64,000 nt of DNA from RGIG3135 sp964477115 (GCA_964477115.1 CAYZCY010000001.1:1-64000), one strand, 5' to 3'. Positions 8,865-18,564 are shown, counted from the stretch's first letter. Numbers and translations: made by a program. Notes: a model not told the origin generated them from the letters alone.

Positions 8865-9755
8865 ATGTCTCAGCCCCGCTTCGGTCGACTTATTCCCGCA
8901 ATGGTCACTCCCTTTGATGACAACCGCGAACTTGACCTCAACCGCGCTCAGGCGCTCGCAGATCGCCTCGTTGAGGGCGGTTCAGATTCCCTGATCATTA
9001 ACGGTACGACGGGGGAGAGCCCCACGGTTTTCTATCCGCAGAAGATAGAGCTGTTCAAGGCGGTTCTCAGCGCTGTTAACGGCCGTGTTCCCGTTATCGC
9101 CAATGTTGGCGATAACTGCACTGCCGACACCGTTGACTTCGCAAGGGAAGTTGAGAAGCTTGGCGTTGATGGCTTTATGTGCGTCGTGCCTTACTACAAC
9201 AAGCCTCCGCAAGAGGGTATGTACCAGCACTTCCGCAGCATTGCAAGTGCCGTAGACCTTCCCATCATTCTCTACAACATTCCCGGTCGCTGCGTAGTCA
9301 ACATGACGGCTGAGACCACGCTTCGTCTTGCCAACGACTGCGACAACATCGTAGCCATCAAGGAGGCATCCGGCAAAATGGACCAGATACTCGAGATCAT
9401 CGAGTCTGCGCCTGCCGGCTTTGACCTGTACTCCGGTGACGACTCTGCAACGTACGAGATCATGAAACTCGGTGGTGCTGGCTGCATTTCCACTATCGGC
9501 AACGTTGCTCCTGCCCGCATGAAGCAGATCATCGATTTGTGCGCTGCAGGGGAGTGGGACCAAGCTTGGAAGGCTCACCAGAAGCTTCTCCCGCTGATGG
9601 ATGGTCTGTTTGAAACCTCTAACCCCATCCTTGTCAAGGAAGCGCTCAAGCTCCTCGGCTTCCCCGTAGGCGGAGTAAGGCTTCCTTTGGTTGATGCAAC
9701 TCCCGCCCAGAGCGAGCGCCTTGCATCAATCATGCGCGAGGTCGGCGTTCTCTAA
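8865..9755 (+). CDS. dapA: 4-hydroxy-tetrahydrodipicolinate synthase
   Basis: A 296-residue class I aldolase that condenses pyruvate with aspartate semialdehyde, the first committed step to diaminopimelate. Motifs seen are NGTTGESPT, LYNIPGR with the catalytic Tyr, and VAIKEASG with the Schiff-base Lys. The start at 8865 follows TTGGAG; an in-frame upstream ATG at 8850 would add five residues. A CATAAT in the 8739-8864 spacer is a weak -10 candidate. I saw no lysine riboswitch. Confidence 0.95.
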   Translation: MSQPRFGRLIPAMVTPFDDNRELDLNRAQALADRLVEGGSDSLIINGTTGESPTVFYPQKIELFKAVLSAVNGRVPVIANVGDNCTADTVDFAREVEKLGVDGFMCVVPYYNKPPQEGMYQHFRSIASAVDLPIILYNIPGRCVVNMTAETTLRLANDCDNIVAIKEASGKMDQILEIIESAPAGFDLYSGDDSATYEIMKLGGAGCISTIGNVAPARMKQIIDLCAAGEWDQAWKAHQKLLPLMDGLFETSNPILVKEALKLLGFPVGGVRLPLVDATPAQSERLASIMREVGVL

Positions 9756-9770
9756 GGAGAGAGACTGATT

Positions 9771-9793
9771 CGAGGGCGCAAAAGGCGCCCTCG
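9771..9793 (+). terminator. Hairpin after dapA
   Basis: A perfect 9-bp stem CGAGGGCGC/GCGCCCTCG with a 5-nt loop starts 15 nt after the dapA stop. No T-run follows, so it may be a weak terminator or an mRNA 3'-end stabiliser. Confidence 0.4.
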
Positions 9794-9814
9794 TGAAATA
9801 GAAAAGGAATATGA

Positions 9815-11668
9815 ATGCCCAAAAACGAAAAGGGTGCTTCTAGCGCCCGTATTTCTGCGCGCGCGGAACAACCCAAGGTAAAGACAAGTTCTTACAAGCA
9901 CGTCAACCTTGAAAGAGAGCGCCCGCATCTCACCCGTGATGGTGCGGGAAAATCCTCTAAGACAGATACATTGCGCAACATGCGCTCTCCTAAGTCTGGC
10001 AACAAGGCAAACCCCCACTCCAAGCTGCGTATTATCCCCTTAGGTGGCCTTGACGCTATTGGCAAGAACATGACGGCTCTCGAATGCGACGGCGATCTCA
10101 TTCTCGATGACGCAGGTTTGATGTTTCCGGAAGACGATCATCCTGGAATCGACTTGATTCTTCCGGATTACACCTATGTTCTCGAAAACGCCGACAAGCT
10201 GCGCGGCATCGTCATCACCCATGGCCATGAAGACCATACCGGGTCTCTGCCTTACCTTCTGAAGGACCTAGACCGCGATGTGCCCATTTACGCCACCAAA
10301 CTCACGCTCGGCCTTATCGAGTGCAAGCTTGCCGAGCATCGCATCAAGAACGCCAAGCTCATCGAAGTCTGCCCGGGAGACAGCGTCAAGCTCGGTTGCT
10401 TTACTGTTGATTTCTTCGCTGTGAATCACTCCATTCCCGGCGCTCTTGGGATCTTCTTCAGGAGCCCTGCGGGAAATGTTTTGCATACCGGTGACTTCAA
10501 GCTCGACCAAACTCCCATTGACGGCGTCCATACCGACTTTGCTGCTTTGGCGCGCTTTGGCGAAATGGGCGTCGATCTTATGATGAGCGACTCGACCAAT
10601 GCCCAAAATCCCAACTTCACCCCCTCTGAGGCGGAAGTCGGCAAGGTCCTAAACCAGATTATCTCCCAGGCTAAGGGACGCGTTATCATTGCCTCCTTCG
10701 CAAGTCATATTCACCGTATGCAGCAAATCTGCGATGCTGCGGTTGCCAATGGCCGCAAAGTAGTCGTCACGGGTCGCTCCATGATCCAGAACACCGACAT
10801 CGCAAGAAAGCTCGGTTATCTTTCGATTGATGACAGCGATTTGATCGACGCCTACGAGCTGAAGGGCATTCCGAGCGATCAAATCGTTATCATGTGCACT
10901 GGTTCCCAGGGCGAGCCCCTCTCTGCTCTTGCGAGAATCGCAAACGGCGATCACCGCACCATAGAAATCGAGCATGGCGATACCGTTATCGTTTCCGCCA
11001 CTCCCGTCCCCGGCAATGAAAAGGCGGTCACCCGCGTAATTAACTCATTGGCCAAGATCGGGGCCGACGTGTACGACAAGTCGCGTGCTCGAGTTCACGT
11101 ATCCGGTCATGCCGGTGCTGAGGAGCTTAAGCTGGTCCTTTCCATTGTGAAGCCGCGAGCCTTCATGCCCGTCCATGGTGAAGCTACCCACCTGCGTGCG
11201 CACGCTCGCCTTGCTGAGGATACCGGTGTTGCTCCTGAGAATGTCTTCGTTCTCGAAAACGGCGACTGCCTTGAGCTTACGGCTAAAGGCATTCAGCGAA
11301 GCGAAGGCGTGCAGAGCGGCATAGTCTATGTTGACGGCCTTTCTGTCGGCGACACTTCGCAAGACGTGCTCAACCAGCGTAACCAGTTGGGCAATCAGGG
11401 CATTGCGGTTGTTGCGTTTGCCGTTTCTTTTTCGAAAAAGGAGCTGATTGGCGAGGTGCAGCTTGACATGCGGGGTATCACAGGTGGTGACGACTACTAT
11501 CTTGCCGATGAAGCCTGTGCGACCATCAAAAACGCAATGCGAAAGGCACTTTCCAAGAACGGCGGGCCCAAGGAGTTGAGAAAGATCGCTCGCGATTCTC
11601 TGCTATCGCTTCTCTGGGAGAGAACGAAGCAGCGCCCCATGGTTATCGTCAATCTGCTTGAGGTATAA
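9815..11668 (+). CDS. rnj: Ribonuclease J with basic N-terminal extension
   Basis: RNase J is a zinc metallo-beta-lactamase/beta-CASP nuclease with 5'-3' exo- and endonuclease activity on RNA. The catalytic motif HGHEDH is at residues 136-141. Later motifs include the beta-CASP region (SFASHIHRMQQI) and HVSGHAGAEELKL. The 617-residue length exceeds the usual ~555 because of a ~69-residue N-terminal extension rich in Lys, Arg and Ser that precedes the conserved LRIIPLGGLDAIGKN. Basic disordered extensions are known in actinobacterial RNase J. The ATG at 9815 follows AAAAGGA. Confidence 0.95.
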   Translation: MPKNEKGASSARISARAEQPKVKTSSYKHVNLERERPHLTRDGAGKSSKTDTLRNMRSPKSGNKANPHSKLRIIPLGGLDAIGKNMTALECDGDLILDDAGLMFPEDDHPGIDLILPDYTYVLENADKLRGIVITHGHEDHTGSLPYLLKDLDRDVPIYATKLTLGLIECKLAEHRIKNAKLIEVCPGDSVKLGCFTVDFFAVNHSIPGALGIFFRSPAGNVLHTGDFKLDQTPIDGVHTDFAALARFGEMGVDLMMSDSTNAQNPNFTPSEAEVGKVLNQIISQAKGRVIIASFASHIHRMQQICDAAVANGRKVVVTGRSMIQNTDIARKLGYLSIDDSDLIDAYELKGIPSDQIVIMCTGSQGEPLSALARIANGDHRTIEIEHGDTVIVSATPVPGNEKAVTRVINSLAKIGADVYDKSRARVHVSGHAGAEELKLVLSIVKPRAFMPVHGEATHLRAHARLAEDTGVAPENVFVLENGDCLELTAKGIQRSEGVQSGIVYVDGLSVGDTSQDVLNQRNQLGNQGIAVVAFAVSFSKKELIGEVQLDMRGITGGDDYYLADEACATIKNAMRKALSKNGGPKELRKIARDSLLSLLWERTKQRPMVIVNLLEV

Positions 11669-11681
11669 TTCGGGATTATTC

Positions 11682-11710
11682 GTTGGCGGCTTATCGAAGA
11701 AGCCGCCAAC
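11682..11710 (+). terminator. Hairpin between rnj and ftsK
   Basis: A perfect 11-bp stem GTTGGCGGCTT/AAGCCGCCAAC with a 7-nt loop starts 14 nt after the rnj stop. The tail is GTGTATATT rather than a T-run, so termination efficiency is uncertain. Confidence 0.5.
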
Positions 11711-11760
11711 GTGTATATTGACTCTAAACGCACTATAAACATGGCACAAAGGAGTGGGCT

Positions 11761-14304
11761 GTGGCCCGTAAGTCTAACGCATCTCAGCCCAGCGCCAAGC
11801 AGTCTACGAGGAACTCGACTGGCAAGGCGCAGGCTAACGCTCGCAAACTGAAAAACGACCCTGAGCCTGAATACGAAGATCATCGAATCATCGATGAACG
11901 CATGCGTCGTGACATCATGGGCATTGTGCTCATGATGATTGCCGCCGCAATGCTGATAGCGACTCTTCTTCCATCAGAAGGCATCATCACCTCCTTTGTG
12001 TCGGAGGCGCTCGTCCTCGTGTTTGGCATTGGCGCCTTCCTCGTACCCGTGTTTTTCCTGGTCATAGGCATTACCTTCCTCATTAGGTTTCAGCAGGAAC
12101 GAGTTCCGCTGCGCGTTGGCATTGGCCTTGCTGTCATATTGATAGCAATCCTAGGTATCATCGGCCTGCTTTCACCCACTGAGGCAAGGGATTTCTCCGA
12201 CCTCTTCGAATACGGCAATCTCATTTCGCATGGAGGTTACATTGGAGCAGGCATTGCCTGGCTTGGACTCACCCTGTTCGGTAAGGCGGTCAGCTTCGTC
12301 ATACTTATCGGCGTTATCGTCGTCGGTCTTGTTGTCATCGGTTTTTCCATTTCGCGCTTCTTGGAAAAGATTCGCGAGAACAAGCTGGGCGAGGTTATAG
12401 AAAGCGCCCGCCTCGCGCGCGAGGAAAAGCGCAACAGCCGTGACCTTGCCGATGCGCCTGTTGCACGAATTAAGCGCGGAAAGCCTTCGGCTTCCGACAC
12501 TGCTTTGGAAGAAGTCACGGACGTGGACCCGTCAAATCGTGTGGATGAGCCCGTCAGCCCGTCTGCGAAGACCTCGGTTCTGACTGCTGCAAAGTCTCGC
12601 AAGCGACCCAGCCACGCAAAAGACGTCGATGAGCCCAAAGATGAAGGGGAGGATGGCGCAGCTTTCGCATCAAGTACCCTTACGCAGCAATTGGGTGCCC
12701 AGTCTCAGGCAGAAAGTGAGTCGTCGGCTCCAGCTACGCTGACGCGTAAGCTCTCAAAGAAGGACTCCTCAGCTTCAAAGACAAGTCAGCGAAACATGAC
12801 GCCCGTAGCCGCACCCCAGGCCCAAGATGGGTTTATCCTTCCCCCTATGTCGCTTCTCGCCAGCCCTAAAGGCCCGAAGGAAGGCGCTTCCGCTGCTGAG
12901 CTTTCCGAAACCTCCGCTCTTTTGCAGGAGACCCTTGAAGACTTCGGCATTATGGCCAAGGTGGTCGGCTGGGTTGCGGGCCCGACAGTCACCCTGTTCA
13001 AAGTCGACCTTCCCGCAGGCGTTCGCGTTTCCCGCATCACGGCGCTTAACGACGACATCGCCCTAGCACTTGCGTCTCCCGGCGTTCGTATTTTCGCGCC
13101 CATTCCCGGTACCAACTATGTCGGCATCGAAGTGCCCAATCGCAGCCGTGAGACCGTCCTGCTTTCCGAGGTTTTATCTGACGCCAAGCCCGGGCCCCTT
13201 CAGATCGCCATAGGAAAAGACGTTGAAGGCAATTCGATAATTTCCGACTTGGCAAAGATGCCCCACCTCCTTATCGGCGGCACTACGGGATCGGGTAAAT
13301 CCGTTTCCATCAACGCCATGATCATGTCTATTCTCATGAGGGCAACGCCTTCTGAAGTGCGATTCATCATGATTGACCCCAAGAGGGTTGAATTCACCCC
13401 CTACAACGGCATCCCTCATCTGTACGTGCCCGTTGTAACCGAAGCTAAAGAAGCTGCCAGTGCCCTTTCTTGGGGTGTTGCCGAAATGGAGCGGCGTCTC
13501 AAGGTGTTTTCCAAGGTGGGCGCGCGCAACATCGGGCAATACAACGCGAAGGTTCAATCCGGAGAGCTGGGGGAGGAAGACGAACTGCCCTATATCGTCA
13601 TCATCATTGATGAGCTTGCCGACCTTATGATGAACGTTGGCAAGGAGGTCGAGTTCTCCATCAGCCGTATCGCCCAGCTGGCACGCGCTGCAGGCATTCA
13701 CCTCATCGTTGCCACCCAGCGTCCGTCCACCAACGTTGTCACGGGCTTGATCAAGGCAAACATCACCAACCGTATCGCTTTCAACGTTGCGTCCGGCATC
13801 GACTCCCGCGTTATCCTCGATACACCTGGTGCTGAAAACCTCATAGGCCTCGGCGATCTGCTTCTCTCTAAGCCCGAGCTAGCAAAGCCCCAGCGTATTC
13901 AGGGTTGCTATGTTTCGGAAGATGAGATCAATGCGGTTGTTGACATGCTCAAAGAGCAAGGAGAACCGGAATATCATTCCGAAATCCTCAAGACCAACCT
14001 TATTACCCTGGGAGCATCAAGCCCCGATGCCTCTGGCGGATCGTGCGGAAACGACGATCCCTTGCTTTGGGAAGCTGCAGATATTGTGGTTGATTCAGGT
14101 TTGGGCTCAACATCTAATATACAGAGGCGCTTGAAAGTGGGATACTCCCGCGCAGGGCGTATAATGGATCAGCTAGAGGATAAAGGCGTCGTTGGCCCCG
14201 CAAACGGCAGCAAACCGCGTGATGTCTTAGTGGACTCCATTGAACTGGCAACCCTCAAAGCCTTTGAAGATAATGACTCTGATAACGACGATTACGCATT
14301 CTAA
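11761..14304 (+). CDS. ftsK: DNA translocase FtsK/SpoIIIE
   Basis: An 847-residue septal DNA pump that clears chromosome termini and assists dimer resolution. The N-terminal membrane domain has about four to five hydrophobic segments (residues ~55-205). A Ser/Lys-rich charged linker of about 160 residues follows. The RecA-like motor has Walker A GGTTGSGKS at about residue 506 and Walker B VIIIDELADL. The C-terminal winged-helix gamma domain (STSNIQRRLKVGYSRAGRIM) reads polar DNA sequences. The GTG at 11761 follows AAAGGAG. The next gene begins within 15 nt, suggesting co-expression with a RodZ-like protein. Confidence 0.95.
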   Translation: MARKSNASQPSAKQSTRNSTGKAQANARKLKNDPEPEYEDHRIIDERMRRDIMGIVLMMIAAAMLIATLLPSEGIITSFVSEALVLVFGIGAFLVPVFFLVIGITFLIRFQQERVPLRVGIGLAVILIAILGIIGLLSPTEARDFSDLFEYGNLISHGGYIGAGIAWLGLTLFGKAVSFVILIGVIVVGLVVIGFSISRFLEKIRENKLGEVIESARLAREEKRNSRDLADAPVARIKRGKPSASDTALEEVTDVDPSNRVDEPVSPSAKTSVLTAAKSRKRPSHAKDVDEPKDEGEDGAAFASSTLTQQLGAQSQAESESSAPATLTRKLSKKDSSASKTSQRNMTPVAAPQAQDGFILPPMSLLASPKGPKEGASAAELSETSALLQETLEDFGIMAKVVGWVAGPTVTLFKVDLPAGVRVSRITALNDDIALALASPGVRIFAPIPGTNYVGIEVPNRSRETVLLSEVLSDAKPGPLQIAIGKDVEGNSIISDLAKMPHLLIGGTTGSGKSVSINAMIMSILMRATPSEVRFIMIDPKRVEFTPYNGIPHLYVPVVTEAKEAASALSWGVAEMERRLKVFSKVGARNIGQYNAKVQSGELGEEDELPYIVIIIDELADLMMNVGKEVEFSISRIAQLARAAGIHLIVATQRPSTNVVTGLIKANITNRIAFNVASGIDSRVILDTPGAENLIGLGDLLLSKPELAKPQRIQGCYVSEDEINAVVDMLKEQGEPEYHSEILKTNLITLGASSPDASGGSCGNDDPLLWEAADIVVDSGLGSTSNIQRRLKVGYSRAGRIMDQLEDKGVVGPANGSKPRDVLVDSIELATLKAFEDNDSDNDDYAF

Positions 14305-14316
14305 GGAGTGGTGAAC

Positions 14317-15432
14317 GTGGCACGAAGCGCCTCTTTTGGCGATATCCTTCGCGATGCACGTATCAGGCGGGGACTGGATGTCAACAGTGTAGCCAGACGA
14401 TTGCGCATTCGTCCTGACATTGTCATGGCCATTGAAAACTGCGATTTTGCAGCTATGCCTCCCCGCGGTTATTCAAAGAGCATGATCAACAGCTATGCGC
14501 GTCTGCTGGGTCTCAACTCCACCCAAATCGTCAAGATGTATCAGGATGATCTCTATGCCTTTGAAATCGGCAGAGTTCGTAATGAGTCCAATGCTCGTTA
14601 CGAAAGAAACGTGACGGCCCGCTCTCAAGGGCAGCGCAGCTCTCGGAATTCGCAATCCGGCAGGTCATCCCGACAGCATCAGTCACAAGATGAATATAGA
14701 TCTTCTCGAACGAGAAATTCTTCGTCTAGATCGTCCTTGGATACCCCATCGAGAAGCACGGACAATGCTTACCGCATTGGCGGACGTGAGCGCGTCGGCC
14801 TCAATGACAGCCCTTCGGGTGGTCGCACCTATAACTCCAACAGGGTTCACACCTCGAGAAACATCAGTCTTCCGAATTCGCAATACACCAATGTCGTCGC
14901 AGCGCCGAAAAACATTTCTTCCGGCAGCGCGACAAACTCAAAGCTGCCCTTTATTGCCATCGGCCTTGCGCTCGCCATAATCCTTGTCATTGCGCTCGTC
15001 GTGTTCACCGGCAAAGACGACAATTCGACAGAAGATCTGCCTGACGTTCCCGTTTCCGGTTTGACTGACACCTCGACGCCGGTAGACAGCACCGATAGCG
15101 CCACCCCCACTCCACCTTCTGAGGCTGAGTTTGAATTCGAAGTGCTCGAAGGCGAGGAAGCCTACTATGAGATCTACGTCGATGACGCCGAGAAGCCCTC
15201 TGAAGCTGGAACGCTTGCCGGGCCGGTATCCGAGCGCTATGACGTAAGCGGTAAGCTCAGGTTTGTGACTGCACGTCCTGGCGCGGTCGTCGTCTCCGTT
15301 GATGGAGAGCCTGTTACCTTGACCGATGAAGACGGCAACGGCGTATATGAATATACGGTAGACTTCTCGCAAATACTCGCACAGTGGCAAGAAGACAACC
15401 AGGTGGCCACTGATACCGCAAACGCAGAATGA
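14317..15432 (+). CDS. RodZ-like membrane protein (HTH, TM, DUF4115-type)
   Basis: About 371 residues. The N-terminal helix-turn-helix of the RodZ/Xre type (GDILRDARIRRGLDVNSVA) covers about residues 5-80. A ~120-residue Ser/Arg/Asn-rich disordered stretch follows, then one transmembrane helix near residues 210-230 and an extracytoplasmic beta-rich domain. RodZ links MreB-type cell-shape machinery to the membrane. In actinobacteria lacking MreB the role is unclear. Three GTG codons (14308, 14311, 14317) could start it. 14317 is best spaced from AAGGAG, which overlaps the ftsK stop. Confidence 0.8.
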   Translation: MARSASFGDILRDARIRRGLDVNSVARRLRIRPDIVMAIENCDFAAMPPRGYSKSMINSYARLLGLNSTQIVKMYQDDLYAFEIGRVRNESNARYERNVTARSQGQRSSRNSQSGRSSRQHQSQDEYRSSRTRNSSSRSSLDTPSRSTDNAYRIGGRERVGLNDSPSGGRTYNSNRVHTSRNISLPNSQYTNVVAAPKNISSGSATNSKLPFIAIGLALAIILVIALVVFTGKDDNSTEDLPDVPVSGLTDTSTPVDSTDSATPTPPSEAEFEFEVLEGEEAYYEIYVDDAEKPSEAGTLAGPVSERYDVSGKLRFVTARPGAVVVSVDGEPVTLTDEDGNGVYEYTVDFSQILAQWQEDNQVATDTANAE

Positions 15433-15502
15433 TGCAAGTTCATGTGAAGATGCCCTAGCCAAAAGAGCTCGGCAGGCTCTTCGATGCACGAAAGGAATTG
15501 AC

Positions 15503-16000
15503 ATGGCCAAAGAGTCCAGCTTCGACGTTGTCTCAACGGTTGACATGCAGGAAGTAGACAACGCTTTCCAGCAGGCAAAGAAGGAGATCTCCCAACGCTA
15601 CGACCTTAAGGATTCCGGCGCTGAGATCAGCCTCGACAAGTCCAAGCAAACCATTACCGTTGCGGCTCCTGCTGACTTTGTAGCTAAGCAGGTCATCGAC
15701 GTCATCGGCTCTAAGCTTATCAAGCGCGGTATTGATCTCGCATCCGTTAAGTGGGGAGATCCCGTAGCCGCCACCGGCCAAAGCGTCCGTCGCAGCGCCA
15801 ATATCGTCAATGGCATTGACAAGGAAACCGCAGGTAAGATCAACAAGGACATCAAAGCGCTTAAGCTTAAGTGCAAGGTTCAGATCGAAGGCGATCAGCT
15901 TCGCGTGAGCTCCGCCTCTCGTGACACCTTACAGGAGGTCATCGCTTTCCTGAAGGGTCAGGATTACGGTCAGCCTCTACAGTACACGAACTATCGTTAG
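15503..16000 (+). CDS. yajQ: YajQ family nucleotide-binding protein
   Basis: A 165-residue cytoplasmic protein of the UPF0234 family. Some members bind cyclic di-GMP and act as effectors, but the role in Gram-positive bacteria is unknown. Family hallmarks are SFDVVSTVDMQEVDNA at the N-terminus, RYDLKDS, and the C-terminal KGQDYGQPLQYTNYR. The ATG follows AAAGGAA. rimO starts 9 nt downstream. Confidence 0.92.
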   Translation: MAKESSFDVVSTVDMQEVDNAFQQAKKEISQRYDLKDSGAEISLDKSKQTITVAAPADFVAKQVIDVIGSKLIKRGIDLASVKWGDPVAATGQSVRRSANIVNGIDKETAGKINKDIKALKLKCKVQIEGDQLRVSSASRDTLQEVIAFLKGQDYGQPLQYTNYR

Positions 16001-16009
16001 GTCTTGGTC

Positions 16010-17359
16010 ATGCTTTCGGGCAATTCTTCTGAATCGCACCGCACGCTCAATGCACGCAAGTCTTTGGCTGCGTGCATTGTTACGCTAGGTTGCGCAAAAA
16101 ACGAGGTTGACTCCGCTCATATGAAAAGCCGGCTTATCGAAGCTGGTTATGCTGTAGAGGATGACCCTTCCGCCGCTGACGCCATCATCATCAACACCTG
16201 CTCTTTCATTCAAACAGCAACCGAAGAAAGCATCGACACCATTCTCGAGTTCGCTGAACTTGATTCTGTTGTTAGCGGAGACTGCCGCATTGTCGTTGCG
16301 GGTTGCATGCCTGCTCGCTATGGCAAGGACCTCGAAGCTGAGCTTTCCGAGGTACGCGCCTTCGTTCCCTGCTCTCGTGAGGATGACATTGCCCAGGTGC
16401 TTGACAATCTGTTCTTTGATGTCGCACCCGAACGGGCTGCGATATGCCTTCGAGAAGATGTTCATGCGGATCAAGATGGCGTGTTCGCTTATGTGAAAAT
16501 CTCGGATGGCTGCGATCGTTGGTGCTCGTACTGCACCATTCCTTTGATTCGCGGCCCATATCATAGCTTTAGCTACGATGTCATTCGCAAGCAGGTATCC
16601 GCACATGTGCAGGCGGGTAAGGCCGAGATCGTGCTTATAGCCCAGGATACGGGGCGATGGGGCCTCGATTTCGAAGATAAGCGGTCTTTAGCATGGCTGC
16701 TTGAGAAGCTTTCCGAGGAATTCCCCAAAACCTGGTTCAGGGTTTTGTATCTCGAGCCCGAAGGCGTTACCGATGAGCTTCTCGAGGTCATGTCCTCTCA
16801 TGACAACATATGCAACTACCTCGACATCCCGCTGCAGCATGTCGACTCCGACATGCTCAAGGCCATGAACCGAAGGGGGTCACGACAAGAGTTCGAAGCC
16901 CTGTTCGCCCGAATCCTTGACAGCGTTCCAGACATGACGCTTCGGACTACGCTCATCGTGGGTTTCCCGGGAGAGACCGAAGAGCGGTTCGAGGAGCTAT
17001 GCGACTTTGTCGAGTCGAGTCCCTTTGCCTACATCGGCGCCTTTGCTTACTCCCGCGAGGAAAGCACGCGTGCCTATGACTTGCCCGGTCAGCTTGACGA
17101 AGACGAAAAAGCCGACAGGCTTCAGCGGATTCGCGATATCGCAGACGCGGTCTGCACTGCTCGCGTTGCCGAGCGCATTGGCAAACGCATGGCGGTTCTC
17201 GTTGAAGGCTGCGAAGAAGACGGGCAGCTCTACGGCCGCACTCAGTCTCAAGCGCCAGAAGTTGACGGCGTAACCTATCTTGAGGAGGGTGTCCCAGGAG
17301 ATTTCAAGGATGTCCTTATCTGCGATACGCTCATGTATGAAATGGAAGGTGAGATCTAG
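16010..17359 (+). CDS. rimO: Ribosomal protein S12 methylthiotransferase RimO
   Basis: RimO is a radical-SAM enzyme with two [4Fe-4S] clusters that methylthiolates an aspartate of ribosomal protein S12. The N-terminal cluster Cys are at about 28, 64 and 99. The radical-SAM motif CDRWCSYC is at about 168-175, and the C-terminal TRAM domain follows from about residue 385. RIGKRMAVLVEG and the S12-type sequence IPLIRGPYHS separate it from MiaB, which is also in this window. The ATG at 16010 is preferred over a TTG at 16004. Its stop overlaps the next start by one base. Confidence 0.93.
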   Translation: MLSGNSSESHRTLNARKSLAACIVTLGCAKNEVDSAHMKSRLIEAGYAVEDDPSAADAIIINTCSFIQTATEESIDTILEFAELDSVVSGDCRIVVAGCMPARYGKDLEAELSEVRAFVPCSREDDIAQVLDNLFFDVAPERAAICLREDVHADQDGVFAYVKISDGCDRWCSYCTIPLIRGPYHSFSYDVIRKQVSAHVQAGKAEIVLIAQDTGRWGLDFEDKRSLAWLLEKLSEEFPKTWFRVLYLEPEGVTDELLEVMSSHDNICNYLDIPLQHVDSDMLKAMNRRGSRQEFEALFARILDSVPDMTLRTTLIVGFPGETEERFEELCDFVESSPFAYIGAFAYSREESTRAYDLPGQLDEDEKADRLQRIRDIADAVCTARVAERIGKRMAVLVEGCEEDGQLYGRTQSQAPEVDGVTYLEEGVPGDFKDVLICDTLMYEMEGEI

Positions 17360-18522
17360 TGTCTTCCAAACCAAATAAGCTTGAAGTTACAGAGAAGATC
17401 TGGACTCCTGCAAACATCGTAACCATGATCCGAATTTGCCTGGTTCCCGTGTTTGTAGCTGCCTTTCTCATGCCCTGGCCTGAGTGGCTTGGCCTGAGTT
17501 TCATATCGGACGAAACCAAGGCTCTTATTGCAGCGGGTCTTTTCATCCTGATCTCTTGCACGGACTGGATTGACGGCTACCTGGCAAGGAGTCGTGGGGA
17601 GGTTACCGACTTCGGCAAGTTCATGGATCCCCTGGCTGACAAGATCTTGGTTGCAGCCGCACTTCTTGCGCTTGTCGAGCTTCAGGTTTTGCCCTCGTGG
17701 CCTGTTCTCATCATCCTTGGCCGAGAGTTTATCGTTTCCGGCGTTCGCATGATGGCCGCAGCGGAGGGCGTCGTCATTGCTGCAAGCTGGTATGGCAAAG
17801 CAAAGACCGTGTTTCAAATCATCGCCATCGTGATGTTCATCGTTAAGGACAACCTGCATCTTGAACTTCCCACTATTGGAGATGTATTCGGAAGTCCCTT
17901 CTACATCGCGTGCTGGGCTGTGATGGGAATCGCACTGCTGCTAACCATCATGTCTATGATGGATTACCTTTCGAAGGCTCGTCATCTTATCGGTTTTGCA
18001 CCGAAGGACGGCTCGACATCGATCAGCCCCAAGGCCCTTGAGAAGCAGCTTAAGAGCTTGGCGCAAGATATCGTCTTGCTGGCAGGGGAAAAACACGTTC
18101 GCTTTGGCTTTGCCGAAAGCCTTACCGGCGGCATGATGGGAGCTGTGATTACTTCCATACCCGGAAGTTCCGAGGTCTACTATGGGGGAGTTAACGCTTA
18201 CGACAACAGCGTCAAGACCTCTGTTCTCGGGGTAGATTCGCACATCATCGAAGAACATGGAGCGGTTAGTGAAATCACTGCCCGCAAGATGGCGGAAGGT
18301 GGAAAAAACGCACTGGGGCTTGACTTGTGCGTATCCGCGACGGGCATTGCGGGTCCCGGTGGCGGCAGTGATGCAAAACCCGTAGGCAGCGTGTGGATCG
18401 GGGTCAGCTCAGGTGACGAATCTAGCGCTACGCTCCACTGCTTATCCGGAGACCGTGAGACAATTCGACTTCAAACGACGCTCATTGCCTTTACCCTGCT
18501 CTTTGATGAGCTGAGTAAATAG
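17359..18522 (+). CDS. pgsA-cinA: Fusion: phosphatidylglycerophosphate synthase + CinA C-terminal domain
   Basis: One uninterrupted 387-residue frame holds two enzymes. Residues ~15-210 are a CDP-alcohol phosphatidyltransferase with the full motif: Asp72, Gly73, Ala76, Arg77, Gly86, Asp90 and Asp94, within several membrane helices. It is most like PgsA, which makes phosphatidylglycerol phosphate. Residues ~225-387 are the CinA C-terminal nicotinamide-nucleotide amidohydrolase domain, with AESLTGG and GIAGPGGGSDAKPVG. Neighbouring but separate pgsA and cinA genes before recA are common in Gram-positives; here they are joined. The GTG start overlaps the rimO stop (TAGTG). A second phosphatidyltransferase lies at 48170-48826. 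Confidence 0.9.
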   Translation: MSSKPNKLEVTEKIWTPANIVTMIRICLVPVFVAAFLMPWPEWLGLSFISDETKALIAAGLFILISCTDWIDGYLARSRGEVTDFGKFMDPLADKILVAAALLALVELQVLPSWPVLIILGREFIVSGVRMMAAAEGVVIAASWYGKAKTVFQIIAIVMFIVKDNLHLELPTIGDVFGSPFYIACWAVMGIALLLTIMSMMDYLSKARHLIGFAPKDGSTSISPKALEKQLKSLAQDIVLLAGEKHVRFGFAESLTGGMMGAVITSIPGSSEVYYGGVNAYDNSVKTSVLGVDSHIIEEHGAVSEITARKMAEGGKNALGLDLCVSATGIAGPGGGSDAKPVGSVWIGVSSGDESSATLHCLSGDRETIRLQTTLIAFTLLFDELSK

Positions 18523-18564
18523 GGGCTATAGAGAACGAATTGAGAAAGTATCGAGACTGATTTC

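Noticed and set aside
17359..18522. PgsA-CinA fusion as a sequencing frameshift
   Set aside because: Both halves are in the same frame with a sensible linker and no stop; a frameshift would not produce this, though a missed stop codon still needs read support.
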